In this document: positions 11,247 to 22,268 of the stretch, piece after piece | How the letters are laid out: each line of letters opens with the position of its first letter | Position numbering within the stretch: position 1 is the stretch's first letter | DNA from: Circinella minor | Lineage: Eukaryota > Mucoromycota > Mucoromycetes > Mucorales > Lichtheimiaceae | NCBI GenBank assembly: GCA_016758965.1 | Contig: JAEPRB010000004.1 | Coordinates: 124,001-188,000, forward strand | Length of the DNA: 64,000 bases | Direction: 5' to 3' | Position numbers and translations under genes: made by a program | Notes under the pieces: generated by a model | What the model was told of the DNA's origin: nothing | Seen by the model: the letters and a program-made list of their open reading frames with translations, nothing else | The model's database searches: none

Positions 11247-11516
11247 ATACCTGATACCACACATTCACCATTATCTCCACGACCCCATCCACATTATAAT
11301 CATATACCGTATATTTTACTAAATGTCTTTAGAAAACACCAAATGTAGAATAGCTGTAGTAGTTAGTCTATCCTCTTAGTTGTATCTCGATATATTTCTT
11401 TTATTTTTATAAAAATTGATTTGTACGACACTATTTTTTTGTAAGATGCGACACTGTTTTTTTTAAAAAAGTGCGACACTTTTAAGTTTTTTTCGTGCGA
11501 CATCATTTTGGCAAAA
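11247..11516. repeat. Right terminal inverted repeat of MULE-type element
   Basis: Inverted partner of 7552-7847, with the same GTGTCG-type words in reverse (TGCGACAC, TGTACGACAC). It lacks the long poly-T of the left copy. It ends about 30 bp from the stop codon of the neighbouring minus-strand gene. Confidence 0.85.
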
Positions 11517-11545
11517 TAAAAGAAGAAAGAGGTAAAATCTATCAT

Positions 11546-12464
11546 TTAAGTACTTAAAATTACTTCTCGTACAAGACGTCTTCTTTCAAGATTCCACTCA
11601 TCCACCTTTGAACCATATTGAATGATTGCTTCGGTTTTGATATCCATATTCTCCAAAAGTCTAGCATCACACCATTTCAATAAATCAGTTAAACTTTGTC
11701 GAACATCCCAAAGGTATCTTTGCATTGGTGAATAAAAAACTCCAGTATCATCTGCTTCTTTTTTATATCTATATTATAATATTTGAATTAATTTATCTTC
11801 ACTACCCTTTCACACACACACACACATCACACATACATAACATATATATATATAATACACAATATAACTTACTCAATAGGAGCTGGAATACCAGGAAGTT
11901 CAGGGTATAATTCTCGGGCTGATTTCAAAGCATCAAATGCAGGTTGTGGGAAAAAAACTTGACCTTCAGTAAGTGTTTTACTATCATTAGATTGTCGAAG
12001 ATCAACAATAGATTCAAGTAAAGACATATCAGCAGTTTTAATTAATTCAATGACTTGTTCAAGCTTTTCATCCGCTTCAGTTATCTATTGATATATTAAT
12101 TGAAAAGATTAACTTTTTCAAATTCTTTGTCCTTCTTTTTTTAAATAATAATAATAATAACAATAACAATAATAACCAACAAACCTTTTGAATAACAGCT
12201 TTATTAGTATTAACTTGTTCTCTTAATTCTTTTTCAGTTGGGAAATCACTCTCTTTGAAAATCTAGTTGATAATAATAATAATAATAAATGAGTGGATGG
12301 ATTTTATCTTGAGTATTAATTATATATATATATATATATATATATTTACTTACACTGTCCAGCAGTTCTGTTAATTCTTCACGATAATTTTGTAAAGATC
12401 GATTATCAACAGAAATCTTTTCATGCTATAAAATTAAAATAATAAGCCATGTTAATTTTTCCAT

Positions 12465-12496
<32 letters not shown>

Positions 12497-13127
12497 CCTT
12501 TTTGTCTTCCTTCAATATATAATACAATTATTTTTAGTTATAAAAACTTACAGGTTCTTCAATTTCACGAATTCTTTCATTTGCTTCAGCAAGTTTCTTT
12601 CCAGAATTTTCTACAAGAGCTGTGGATTTCTTGATTCCTTCAATACAACGTTGTCTTTCAGCTGCAACTTCACACTATATTATAAAAAAAATTATAAATC
12701 ACTTAGCAAATAGAATAAATGTCATTATCTCATATGATTTTTAAAAGAAATAATCCTACTTACAGTTAACCAATGCATGAACCACTGTAATGACCAACTT
12801 TCAAGACTTTTTTGATCATTTTGCCACATTTCTCTATTTTTATCCATATATTCCCCAACATACATTATATATACAATATCAGTAAACAACTTCTTCCCGT
12901 TCTATACTTAACCGTCCCTCTATCAAATAATAATAAACAAAAAAAAAAACATACAACTTTGCATCTGCTTCCTTCACTTCTTTTTCTATAGGTTGACGAA
13001 GGATCTTCAATTTACGAATGGTAACACGACCTTCTTCGAAAGGTTTTTCAACATGAGCTACACCAGCAATAGCATGAGACAAATCGTCAATGAATGAAAT
13101 AGATTCTTCAGCTAATGATCTTGACAT
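11546..13127 (-). CDS. Coiled-coil protein, unrecognised
   Basis: At least seven exons run from MSRSLAEESISFIDDLSHAI (first exon 12955-13127) to REVILST at the stop 11546-11548. Introns are 40-140 nt and junctions keep frame, for example WFMHWLT joined to CEVAAERQRC, and REIEEP joined to HEKISV. The protein, about 300 residues, is mostly charged helix with heptad-like stretches (KKLAEANERIREIEE; EKELREQVNTNKAVIQK). It ends in a more globular segment with YLWDVRQSLTDLLKWC. No signal peptide or membrane segment. I do not recognise the family; a cytoskeletal or structural coiled-coil role is only a guess. The terminal repeat of a transposon begins about 30 bp past its stop, so its 3' UTR and terminator may be supplied or altered by the element. 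Confidence 0.8.
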
Positions 13128-13442
13128 TATAAAATAAATACAGGTACCCGGTAAAAATAATAAAAGAAACGAAAAGAAATAGATAAAAAAAAAATTAAGC
13201 TCAAAATCCGAAATATGGATTTCTCTTTCACTTTGAATATTCCTCGATTAGGATTGGGCCTCCCACACCCAACCCTTTAAAACACAACAACGCAGCAGAG
13301 ACAGATTGGATGGGATAATATAACCTTTTCTTTTTTTGATTTCTTTTTTTTTCCCATGGGAAAAATATTTCCGAGAAATTAGAACAAATTCGCATGGGTC
13401 TTTTTTATTAAGTAAGCTAAAAATTTGTGCAACCTTAATTTT
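13128..13442. other. Short intergenic region
   Basis: About 315 bp between the coiled-coil gene start and the PUS1 stop, both on the minus strand. It should contain the coiled-coil gene promoter. No further feature is visible. Confidence 0.4.
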
Positions 13443-15343
13443 TTATTTCAAATAGATCATTGATTCAGAAGGAATGACACCTTCTTCATTAATATAATTG
13501 AATGCCGGTCCAACTTGTGAATCAATCATTAACATAAAGTTATCGAATCTATGTATAAATAATTAAATTAATCAGGGATCTCTATAATGAACTTTTTTTA
13601 TTTATTTATTTATCAAGAACTTACGTTTGATCCGTTTGATCCGTTTCAAAAATTTTGGAATAAATACATTTTTGTTTGAATAAACTCATTTCGTTCTATC
13701 ATGAGATAATGATTAAAAAGATGAGAACTGAAGGAGGGGTGGGGGAAAGAAAGAAAAACGAAATAAATATTATACCTTGAATTTATCAAAACGAATTGGT
13801 TCACGATCTGATCTATTTTCAATACGTTGGTTATAATGATCAAATAATGGTTGATCTAGTAATAAACCTAATGCTGGTGCTTTAGGAATATTAATTTTAG
13901 TTTCTTTAAAAGATCTATCAATAATCGATAATGGAGAATCACTACGGGCAACAAGCATTGCCATGGCTACCAAAAATAAAAATAAATTTAAAGATCAATG
14001 ATTTTTCGTTTTGGTGATAACAAAATTTCAGTAAACAAAAAAAGATCATACAAATCATTTTTCGAATTTGGTGCAACATAAATGATTGACCACGTAATTT
14101 GACACTCATCCATTCGATTCCTTGAGATAAACTTGGTTCATTGACGTGAATATTCATCATATGACGATTGGCACTTGGATCCTTATAAGCACGAGCAATA
14201 GTATAATTATGAAAGTTATGTGTGCCTTTATACATTTCCATTGCTGCCTTAAATTTTTCATATCGTTTTAAATCTATTCTATAATTATTATTTTTAAGTG
14301 TAAACTCGTCATATGGTCTTGGTTCAATATATCCTGCAACTGCATTTCTATCATTATCTGGTGGAGCTATTCTAATATCGGTTGGAAATTCGCGTCTTGA
14401 TTTCATCGGTTTGGGTAGTGATGGTGGCATCAATGCATATGTAGGTAACCAATATTCGTATTCTCTTGCGTTGCACGAATTTTTAGCATGGAATGAGCCC
14501 ATGACATGTGAATAGCCTATAATAAAAAAAAATCCAGAATATGATAATCAGCATTTTAACAAATAAATCAATCAAATCTTTCTTGTAAAAAAAATTATTG
14601 TATAATAATGTATATATATCTAACCCCAAACACGTATTTGTTCTGGTAAATAAGAATTGATTTTTTCAACAATAGTTGGATCTTGAACAATCATTTTTAA
14701 TGATACAATATTTCCTACAGCATGAACCCCTTTATCTGTTCGTGCTGCTCTATTCAATTGAACCTAAGCATAGATATTATATATTATCAGTAGGTGGTAT
14801 ATAATTATTTCCATAACGACATATTTATATGTATTGGATTATCTTTTATTATAACAAGGTATGATTACCTTTTTTGGATCTGATGAATTGAGATTAGAAA
14901 TAGCACCAGCTTTACATAATGCTTCAAATAAAGTTTGTTCAATTGAATTCACTGTCGGGTTCCTATTTTTTTTTTTTTTTAATAATCCAACACACCTTAC
15001 AAAAGAACAATTATTTTTTTTTTCTCTTTGCTGGTTAAGGTTGATCTAATAAATCAATTTACCATTGCATGCCTTGGTATCCTGCACCATTAAATCCTAA
15101 ATAAAGTGCCACTTTTTTCTTTGGTAATCTTGGTTCCTGAGTAATATTATTATTAGTAGTAGTAATAACTGTTTCACCTTCTACTTTACGACAATGTTCT
15201 TTAAAATGTTCACGTCGTTCCTGTTTTGTTTTTATACGTTTTGAATGACGTATTGGCACTTCTGAACTATTCCATCGACGTATATTACAAAGGAAATGAC
15301 CATTACAAAAAGTATATTTAAATATATTATGTTTATAAAACAT
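13443..15343 (-). CDS. PUS1: tRNA pseudouridine synthase, TruA family (Pus1-like)
   Basis: Multi-exon gene from MFYKHNIFKYTFCNGHFLC to GVIPSESMIYLK. TruA motifs appear in order: KKKVALYLGFNGAGYQGMQ in exon 1, the catalytic RAARTDKGVHAVGN (the Asp of RTDKG is the nucleophile), GTHNFHNYT, and GQSFMLHQIRKMI. TruA/Pus1 enzymes isomerise uridines in tRNA, and Pus1 also acts on snRNA and mRNA. A lysine/arginine-rich insert before the first motif (RHSKRIKTKQERREHFKEH) could act as a nuclear signal. The first ~25 residues are basic and aromatic without acids and could be a mitochondrial presequence. The start is the only upstream Met in the exon. Assignment to PUS1 rather than PUS2 or PUS3 rests on motif wording and is fairly sure. 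Confidence 0.92.
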
Positions 15344-15785
15344 GATACTTTTTTAAAACAAAAAAAAAAGCCAAAATAAAGCGGCGAGTAAGTAAAAAAA
15401 AAAAAAAAGAGAGTTGTTTCGGTGGCTTTGCAACAATTAACTATAGTGAATAAAATGTATTGAAAAAGTATTATGAACAAGCATACAATTTTTTCTTTTA
15501 TGTATACAGTTATGATATCAACTTTATTATTATTATTACTATTCTTTTACTTTTTTGTTACCGCAAAATTATATGCAGCAATGACTAGATTGTTGTCAAC
15601 TGCAAGAAATATGATTGGTTATTACAAATTTACACCATCTATCACAAGAGTCATTTTTTTTTCTTGCGGAGATCCTTTATTTTTTTAACTAACAGCTACA
15701 AAAAAGAACCAAAAGGGGTCAAGTTACAATTCTTCTTTTTTTTTTTTTCTTGTTCTTGTTTTGTGTTTTTTGTGGGGTTGAACAA
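15344..15785. promoter_or_regulatory. Divergent promoter region of PUS1 and aspartokinase
   Basis: About 440 bp separates the two divergent start codons, so both promoters must lie here. A 71-codon plus-strand frame (15473-15688) is hydrophobic at its start but matches nothing I know. I see no clear regulatory element. Confidence 0.4.
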
Positions 15786-17749
15786 ATGCATATGACACCA
15801 AAGCAACTTCGTCAGAATCCAAGCGATTTGCCATGGGTTGTTCAAAAATATGGAGGAACAAGTGTTGGCAAATTTCTAGAAAATATTGCCACTGATATCG
15901 TTCCGTAAGTTTATTCTGTTCTTTTTTTTTTTTTTAATATTACTATTTGTAACATTTCTAGAACCCCCTCCCAAAAAAAAGAAACTTTGAATTTACATTA
16001 TATAAATTTCATCATTGATAGTTCCTACTTGGAAGCCAATCGAGTTGTTATTGTATGTTCAGCAAGAAGTGGTGAAACTAAAGAAAAAGGAACAACGAAC
16101 CAGTAAGTAATAAAAAAAAAAGACTAGCTGTCAAAAAAAATAACATATGAAATTATTAAACGTAATATCGAAAATATGAACATAGGTTATTACATGCAGC
16201 TGAAGAAGCATTAACACCAGGATCTAATAAACATTTAGATATTGTTAAAGAGTTATTGTCAGACCATCTTGAAGCTGCTAAAGCACTTGTTAAAAATCAA
16301 ATAATTCTTGAACAATTAGAAGCACAAATTCAAAAAGATTGTATGAAACTTCGATCATTTCTTCAAGCTGCAGAGGTAATATATAGAAGAGTGTAATTTT
16401 TGGAAGAGGATGAGATCGTTTCATTTAGAATACTTTTTACTTTTAATTTTTGACTCATTATGAATATGATATATTATTTTAGATTATTGAAGAGATTTCT
16501 CCAAGATCAAAAGATATTATTGCTGGTATTGGTGAATTACTATCATGTAGTATTGTTACAGCCGTTTTACAAGATAAAGGAATTGATAGTCAAATTGTTT
16601 GTTTAAACAATATTATTGATCGTGAATTTGAAGTATTGGATCAAGAATTTTATGATTATTTATCTCAACAATTAGGTGATATTGTTCGTCAATGTGGTGA
16701 TAAAGTACCCGTTTTGACAGGTAAAATTTTGGAAACAGAACTCTGAGGTGGATTAGTAAAAAAAAAGGTGGTGGGGGGGAAGGAGAAGATTTTGTCAATA
16801 TAATGTATATATCAAAATAAAAGTTTATTAGGATGAATTAATAATATTTTATTACTATCTGTTTTTTTTTGTAATGTATATACTTATAGGTTTCTTTGGA
16901 AATGTACCAGGTAGTTTATTAACAGCTATTGGACGTGGATATACTGATTTATGTGCTGCATTAGTTGCTGTTGGACTTGGTGCTCAAGAATTACAAATTT
17001 GGAAAGAAGTGGATGGTGTATTTACAGCTGATCCACGTAAAGTACCTGATGCAAGATTATTAGCTAATATCACACCTGAAGAAGCAGCTGAACTCACTTA
17101 TTATGGATCTGAAGTCATTCATCCATTTACTATGGAACAAGTGATCCGAGCCGAAATTCCTATCCGAATCAAAAATGTAAAAAACCCTGCAGGATCAGGT
17201 ACTATCATTTATCCTGAAGATCAAAAGATAATTCAAGAATTGAATACAACCAATGTAGATCTTTTACATACCAAATTACCTACAGCTGTTACTATCAAGG
17301 ATAACATTTGTGTATTGAACGTTCATTCAAATCGAAAGAATGTGAGTCATGGTTTCTTGGCCAAAATTTTTGCTACGTTGGATGAATATGGTGTGGTTGT
17401 AGATTTAATTTCAACATCTGAAGTACACGTGTCAATGGCTCTTGGATCGGATATGGTACAAGCTAATCTAGATAAAGCAATAGCCAATTTGGAAATGTTG
17501 GGATCAGTAGATGTTTTACATGATATGGCTATTTTATCACTTGTTGGTAAACATATGAAAAATACAATTGGTACAGCTGGTAAAATGTTTACTGCATTAG
17601 CATCTGCTGGTGTTAATATTGAAATCATATCGCAGGGCGCATCTGAAATCAATATTTCATGTGTAGTTGATAAAGAAAATGCATTAGCAGCAATGAAAGC
17701 CATTCATAAAGGTTTATTATCTGTTGAAGCATTACAAGAAATTTTATAG
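15786..17749 (+). CDS. HOM3: Aspartate kinase
   Basis: Five or more exons from MHMTPKQLRQNPSDLPWVV to SVEALQEIL. The kinase core begins with VVQKYGGTSVGKF, then VVIVCSARSGETKEKGTTNQ, then GFFGNVPGSLLTAIGRGYTD. The last exon also carries KEVDGVFTADPRKVPDA and ELTYYGSEVIHPFTM, and two C-terminal ACT domains (VLNVHSNRKNVSHGFLAKIF; LVGKHMKNTIGTAGKMFTAL). The enzyme phosphorylates L-aspartate, the first step toward threonine, methionine and (in some fungi) lysine. The ACT domains bind the feedback inhibitor, threonine in yeast. The last exon opens in frame after an ACAG/GTAAAA donor that precedes GGTTTCTTTGG. Monofunctional fungal type, with no fused homoserine dehydrogenase. Confidence 0.97.
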
Positions 17750-17983
17750 AATTGTTTATTGTTATTTTTTTCTTTTATATTTTGTTTTATTTGTTTATGT
17801 TAACACCGTTTATTTTATCTTGCTTTATTATTATTATTATTATTATTATTACTCTCTTCCTTTATCCCCTTCTTTGTTAATTTTTTTTTATATTTGATGG
17901 ATCATACCCGAGCCTAAATACAATAAATCCCCCCGCCAACATCATCATGAATCGCCAATTATTTAGAATGGATTAGTCAATGG

Positions 17984-19564
17984 TTATATGTATATGTTTT
18001 CTTCATATTTTTTTTTTTTTTTTGCTTTACCATCAAGACCATTATAGTAAAACCAATTTTGAATAGGTAACTCTTTAGCAGAAAGAACTTTAATCATTTC
18101 TTGTGCTAAAACACCCCCTACAATGGCAGCAATAGGTGCCATTTCGGTATCAAGTAAAGATATAGCTTCCCTATATTTTGTTTTGTTTCAATGTATCATT
18201 ATATATATGCTAATAAATTAATGTATTTTTTTTTTAGGAAAAAAAAACTTACTTTAATAATTCATCATTAAATAAACTTATATCATTTACACCCATTTGT
18301 TCAAGATAATTATTCTTCTTTTCAAGTATTTCTGGAATATCATTTTCTGTTAAAGAACCTTTTTCTTGCTGATATTTAAATAATACTAAATTGAAAAGGA
18401 ATCATTTAATTTTATTTTATTTTATTTCTTCCTTAATATAAATCATAATAACTTACCATGAATTATAAAACTAAGTTGTGATAAACGTTTTATTTTTTTC
18501 CCTTTTGTTGACCAATCACTTTTTAATGATTGTTCAAAACTAATATATTCTTCTTCACATTGAATTCGTTTTACTTTTGGTTCTTCTCCTGATTTTTTAT
18601 CTGGAAGACTTTTTCGTTCTCTAAAATAGATAAAAGAATTATATCCATTAATAAACTTTAATATATTTTTTTAGACTATTTAACTTACTCAATATAATCA
18701 TGTTTAACTAAATCACAAAAGATATAACCAAACCATCCAAATGTATTTGCAGCATAAAATGGTTTATTCATATTTCTTCGAATGTTATTTACTCGTTGCT
18801 AATAATAATAAAATTGATTAGATTTCAAATTATAACATTCATTACATAAGCAATTTTATTTTCTTAAATTGATAATAATGATAATACTTTACCAAAATGT
18901 TAGCTTCTTTATTAAAGAGACATACTATATCAAATTGTGTAAAATAATCATCAGTTTTATCAACAATATTGTCTTGATCAACAATCACATTGACTCGAGG
19001 ATTTAATAATTGAATTGCAGTTACTGATGCTTCAGCACGCTTTAAATAATTGCATAAATATGTCAGTTAATTTCGCATTATAAAATATATCTCTTTTTCT
19101 CTTTCATATATATATAACACATACACATAGATACATACGTTCTTTCCAATATGATTTTCATTTAAAAAGAATTGTGCACCGAGATCTTGTTCTTCAACAA
19201 TACCATCGTCAAGAAGAGTTATTGAACCAACACCAGCAAGTGCAATATTTTTACACACTTCGTCACTTAAGGCACGCATGCCAGCGATAAGAACATGAGC
19301 ATTTCGAATTCTATTTAAATTTACCATTGTTAAATATATATGTATTTATATATAAAACTCTCTTAAATGAACTCTATTGCTAATTCATTTGTTATACCTT
19401 TGTTGTGCATCGAGACCCCATAAACGGATCTGACGATCATATATTTCTGCTTCATCTATTCTTTTTTTTTAAAAAAAAAAGCTGATTAATTTTAACTCTT
19501 ATAAAGACTTTAAAATCAAGCTGTCAAAAAACTGACCCTGAGTTATGCCGCTCGTGTTGGACAT
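17984..19564 (-). CDS. AOS1: SUMO-activating enzyme subunit 1
   Basis: Multi-exon gene from MSNTSGITQ. Exon 2 reads DEAEIYDRQIRLWGLDAQQR, the E1 N-terminal signature. Then come RIRNAHVLIAGMRALSDEVC, GVGSITLLDDGIVEEQDLGA and QFFLNENHIGKN. The C-terminal exon reads MAPIAAIVGGVLAQEMIKVL followed by FYYNGLDGKA. AOS1 pairs with UBA2 to adenylate SUMO and itself has no catalytic cysteine, consistent with this sequence. The coding end runs through a 16-base poly-A tract in the mRNA sense, giving a Lys run before YEENIYI and the stop at 17984-17986. That homopolymer could slip in sequencing, so the last ten residues are less certain. Nuclear role. Confidence 0.9.
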
Positions 19565-22268
19565 ATTGGTTGTGTTGATAATATATTAAAAAAAAAAAAA
19601 AGATGTTCTTACGCGAATACGCGTCATGAATGAATTTTTCAGAAAAAGCTTACAAGCGGACTTTCTTTTTTAACTTGACAAAACACAAAATGGATGCTAA
19701 TTTTCTAACATTTAGAAAAAGTTTAGTTTGGGGTTAAGGTAAAGGTCTAAACAAACTTTTCTTTTAATTGCCTAACTTTGTATAGCAACAACGTCAGCAA
19801 AAACCCAGGTTTTTTTTTATTTTTCTTTTATTTCCATGGTTACATGAATTATTCAAATTTGTTTTAGATGGAAAAAAAAATATAACAATCAGAAAAAACT
19901 CTATTTTCTTTAATTATCATCCACACTTGATTAATGAATGAATTAAAGAAGGTATGAGAGAGGAGTATGAAAAATAAATAAATAAAAACGTGTTCATAAA
20001 ATATATATTACAAACAAGATAGAATAAAGCGATTTACAAATTATAAATGTGGATCACTTTATTTTTATTTTTCCCGGTAGAACGGCAAAATAAAAAAAAA
20101 ATCATTAAAATATTTTCTTTTTTTAAAATATGTTTATTTAGAAAAAAATAAAGCATCGATTATTATGTTGTCTTTTTTTTTTTTACGCAACTAAAAAAAA
20201 AAATATACCGCTTATTTTATAAAAGGTTGCACGATCATCTTCACAAGTTGTAACCCAAAAAAAATGCCACCTATTTCTTTCTTGGAAAAAAAAAAAAAAG
20301 TTGCTCTGTGGCACAGTTCGCGGCCTGTGTAACAAAACATCATCCAATAAGTATAATTTGATTAGACTTTATTTATTTATTTTTTGCATACATAATATGC
20401 TAAATCACTTTTATAAGCATTTTTTTGGGTTTGCGCCACGGAAAAAAAAAGAGAAGAGAGAGAGAGAGAGAGGGGGGGGGAGAGAGAACAAAAAAGAACA
20501 AGTTTTAGAGAATAGACTTGAAAGGAGAAACTCTTGTCCAGACCCATAGAGTTGCTTTTTTTTTTTTTGCTTTCTTTACAAAAAAAGAAAAACCGCCAGG
20601 TCCAGCCCTTTTTGACAGTTCTTATCTATTTTTTTTTTCATTTTCATTGCTAAACTCTAATGATGTTATATACAAAATGGAATGGCTGTTGTTGAGGTTC
20701 AAAAAAAAAAGAAGAAGAGGTATCCATTTTTTTTAGATGTTTCCATAGCAACGATAATATAATTTGTGTAAATAAAGAATACAGAAAAAAAAATATAATA
20801 TATTCATCCGTTTCTATTATTAAAATAAAATAAAAATCCCTAAATTTATATATATTTTCTTGGTTTATAAAAGAAAGAAACTTTCTTTGATTTCTATGGG
20901 TAACCCTTGTCCCTCATCGATCTCAATGAATAAGGATACACCAGCCTCAACCAACATTTATCAAAATAAAAGATGGAAAAAGTTTCATTATGATTGTTAA
21001 ATTGAAAAAAAAAAAAAAATAATAAAGAGAGAGTGTGTGTGTTGTGTTCTATTCTAAGCGCATGCGCTTGCCCATTTTCAAACCTTCTATTTTTGGAAAT
21101 ATAACTAATTCTGTGTTACATGAATGGGAAGAGAAAAAAAAAATAAATAGAATTTTTTTTAATGGTTCGAAAATGAAAACAATGATGCATTTGTTTATAA
21201 ATATTTCTTTAGTAAACAATTAATTCAAAAATGTTTATACATGTTTAAATCATAATAGGATATACATTTACACACGTGTACATTTTTTATTATTTTATTA
21301 TTTTGATTGTTTTAAATAAGCATGTAAAGTAGAAAATTTTGAAAAAAAAAGTAAATAAACTGGGTACAAGGAGACACAAGCGCCAACTTAAACGAACGTA
21401 AAAGGTGAAAATCGGCCTAAAAGGGCGGTTACTAAATTACAAAAGGCGATTTTTACATTGAGATGAATCTTTTTTAGTTAAACGGAAAAAGGAACAATTA
21501 TAGCTACAAAAATAAAATAAAAAGTATACTTATTGTTAAAAAGAAGAGGAGAAAGAAATAATGAGAGAATCCAGCCTTACTTTTTTTTTTATTATTATTA
21601 TTAATTTTTAGTTGGTTTTTTTTAATAGTTATTTGCTGCGAAAAATAGTAAATGGTCTTTTTTTGATCAAAGGTAATTTACTTGTCCTGCATTCATTTCT
21701 ATGGTTACCCAATAGCGTCGGCCCCTGTAGTGTGTTCCCTTCTTGATCATATTTTTAAACTCCCACTCCGAGGTTTGAACTTTTCCTTTTTGCAACACAC
21801 CAACATCTTTTTTTTTTCTCGACTTCTCTCTTTCCATCATCTTCCCCCCTAGCGCTCCTTTTCTTTCTTTTCCTACTTTTTTTTTCCCTCTTCTTCCTTC
21901 TCATATAGACTCCTCTTGACATACGGCAATAGAAAAAAAGGAAACAGAAGAGTTTAAAGGTATTAATCAATATATTATTAAAAAAATCAACATTGAACAA
22001 ACAAACAAAATAAACCAAAAAAAAAAAAAGAAAAGAATCTCATCTTGTTACTGACTTTTCTAGTTATTATTATAATAATAAAACCCATTTATTTCATTAG
22101 TTTGCATCTACCGTTTATTTATTTATTTTCACTTGCAACCTATTACAACGTCTACGCGAAAAAAAATAGTCTTTTTCCCCCATCGACAATCCTTTAAACG
22201 AAAACAACAACAACAACAAATAATCGCACCGTCCTTTTTTTTTCTATTTATTTATTTAAAATTTTACG
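19565..22268. other. Long AT-rich intergenic region between AOS1 and the protease-like gene
   Basis: About 2.7 kb between divergent genes. It has many A/T homopolymers, a purine-rich (GA)n tract at 20455-20495, and pyrimidine-rich promoter-like DNA before 22269. No RNA gene is visible. Two short coding-like stretches deserve mention: a minus-strand 57-codon frame at 21667-21840, listed separately, and a 34-codon plus-strand frame at 20896-21000 starting MGNPC. The minus strand opposite the latter also reads open. Neither is convincing alone. Confidence 0.4.
21667..21840 (-). CDS. Possible small protein or terminal exon
   Basis: A 57-codon frame starting MMEREKSRKKKDVG and continuing with SEWEFKNMIKKGTHYRGRR, then YWVTIEMNAGQVNYL before a TGA. 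The second half has balanced, non-repetitive composition unlike the surrounding low-complexity DNA, so it could be the last exon of a gene running from higher coordinates. I cannot define upstream exons or recognise a family. Confidence 0.25.
   Translation of the reverse strand: MMEREKSRKKKDVGVLQKGKVQTSEWEFKNMIKKGTHYRGRRYWVTIEMNAGQVNYL

Larger units (their letters stand above)
7552..11516. mobile_element. Mutator-like (MULE-type) DNA transposon with long TIRs, carrying a nested element
   Basis: A 4 kb unit bounded by inverted repeats at 7552-7847 and 11247-11516. The repeats share the outer sequence TTTTGCCAAAATGATGTCGC and long near-identical inner blocks. Inside are an intact four-exon gene on the minus strand (8152-9150), a SWIM zinc-finger frame on the plus strand, and a nested pogo/Tigger-like element (9534-10799). 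TIRs of hundreds of bases together with a SWIM CxCxnCxH motif are typical of Mutator-like elements (family knowledge). I do not find a DDE transposase core, so it is non-autonomous or decayed. I find no clear target-site duplication, so the outer ends are approximate. The right end lies about 30 bp beyond the stop codon of the coiled-coil gene at 11546. Confidence 0.7.

Noticed and set aside
15473..15688. 71-codon frame between PUS1 and aspartokinase with hydrophobic start
   Set aside because: Lies in the shared promoter region, T-run driven, no recognisable features after the hydrophobic part.
17347..17703. 118-codon minus-strand frame in aspartokinase
   Set aside because: Shadow of the aspartokinase last exon on the opposite strand.
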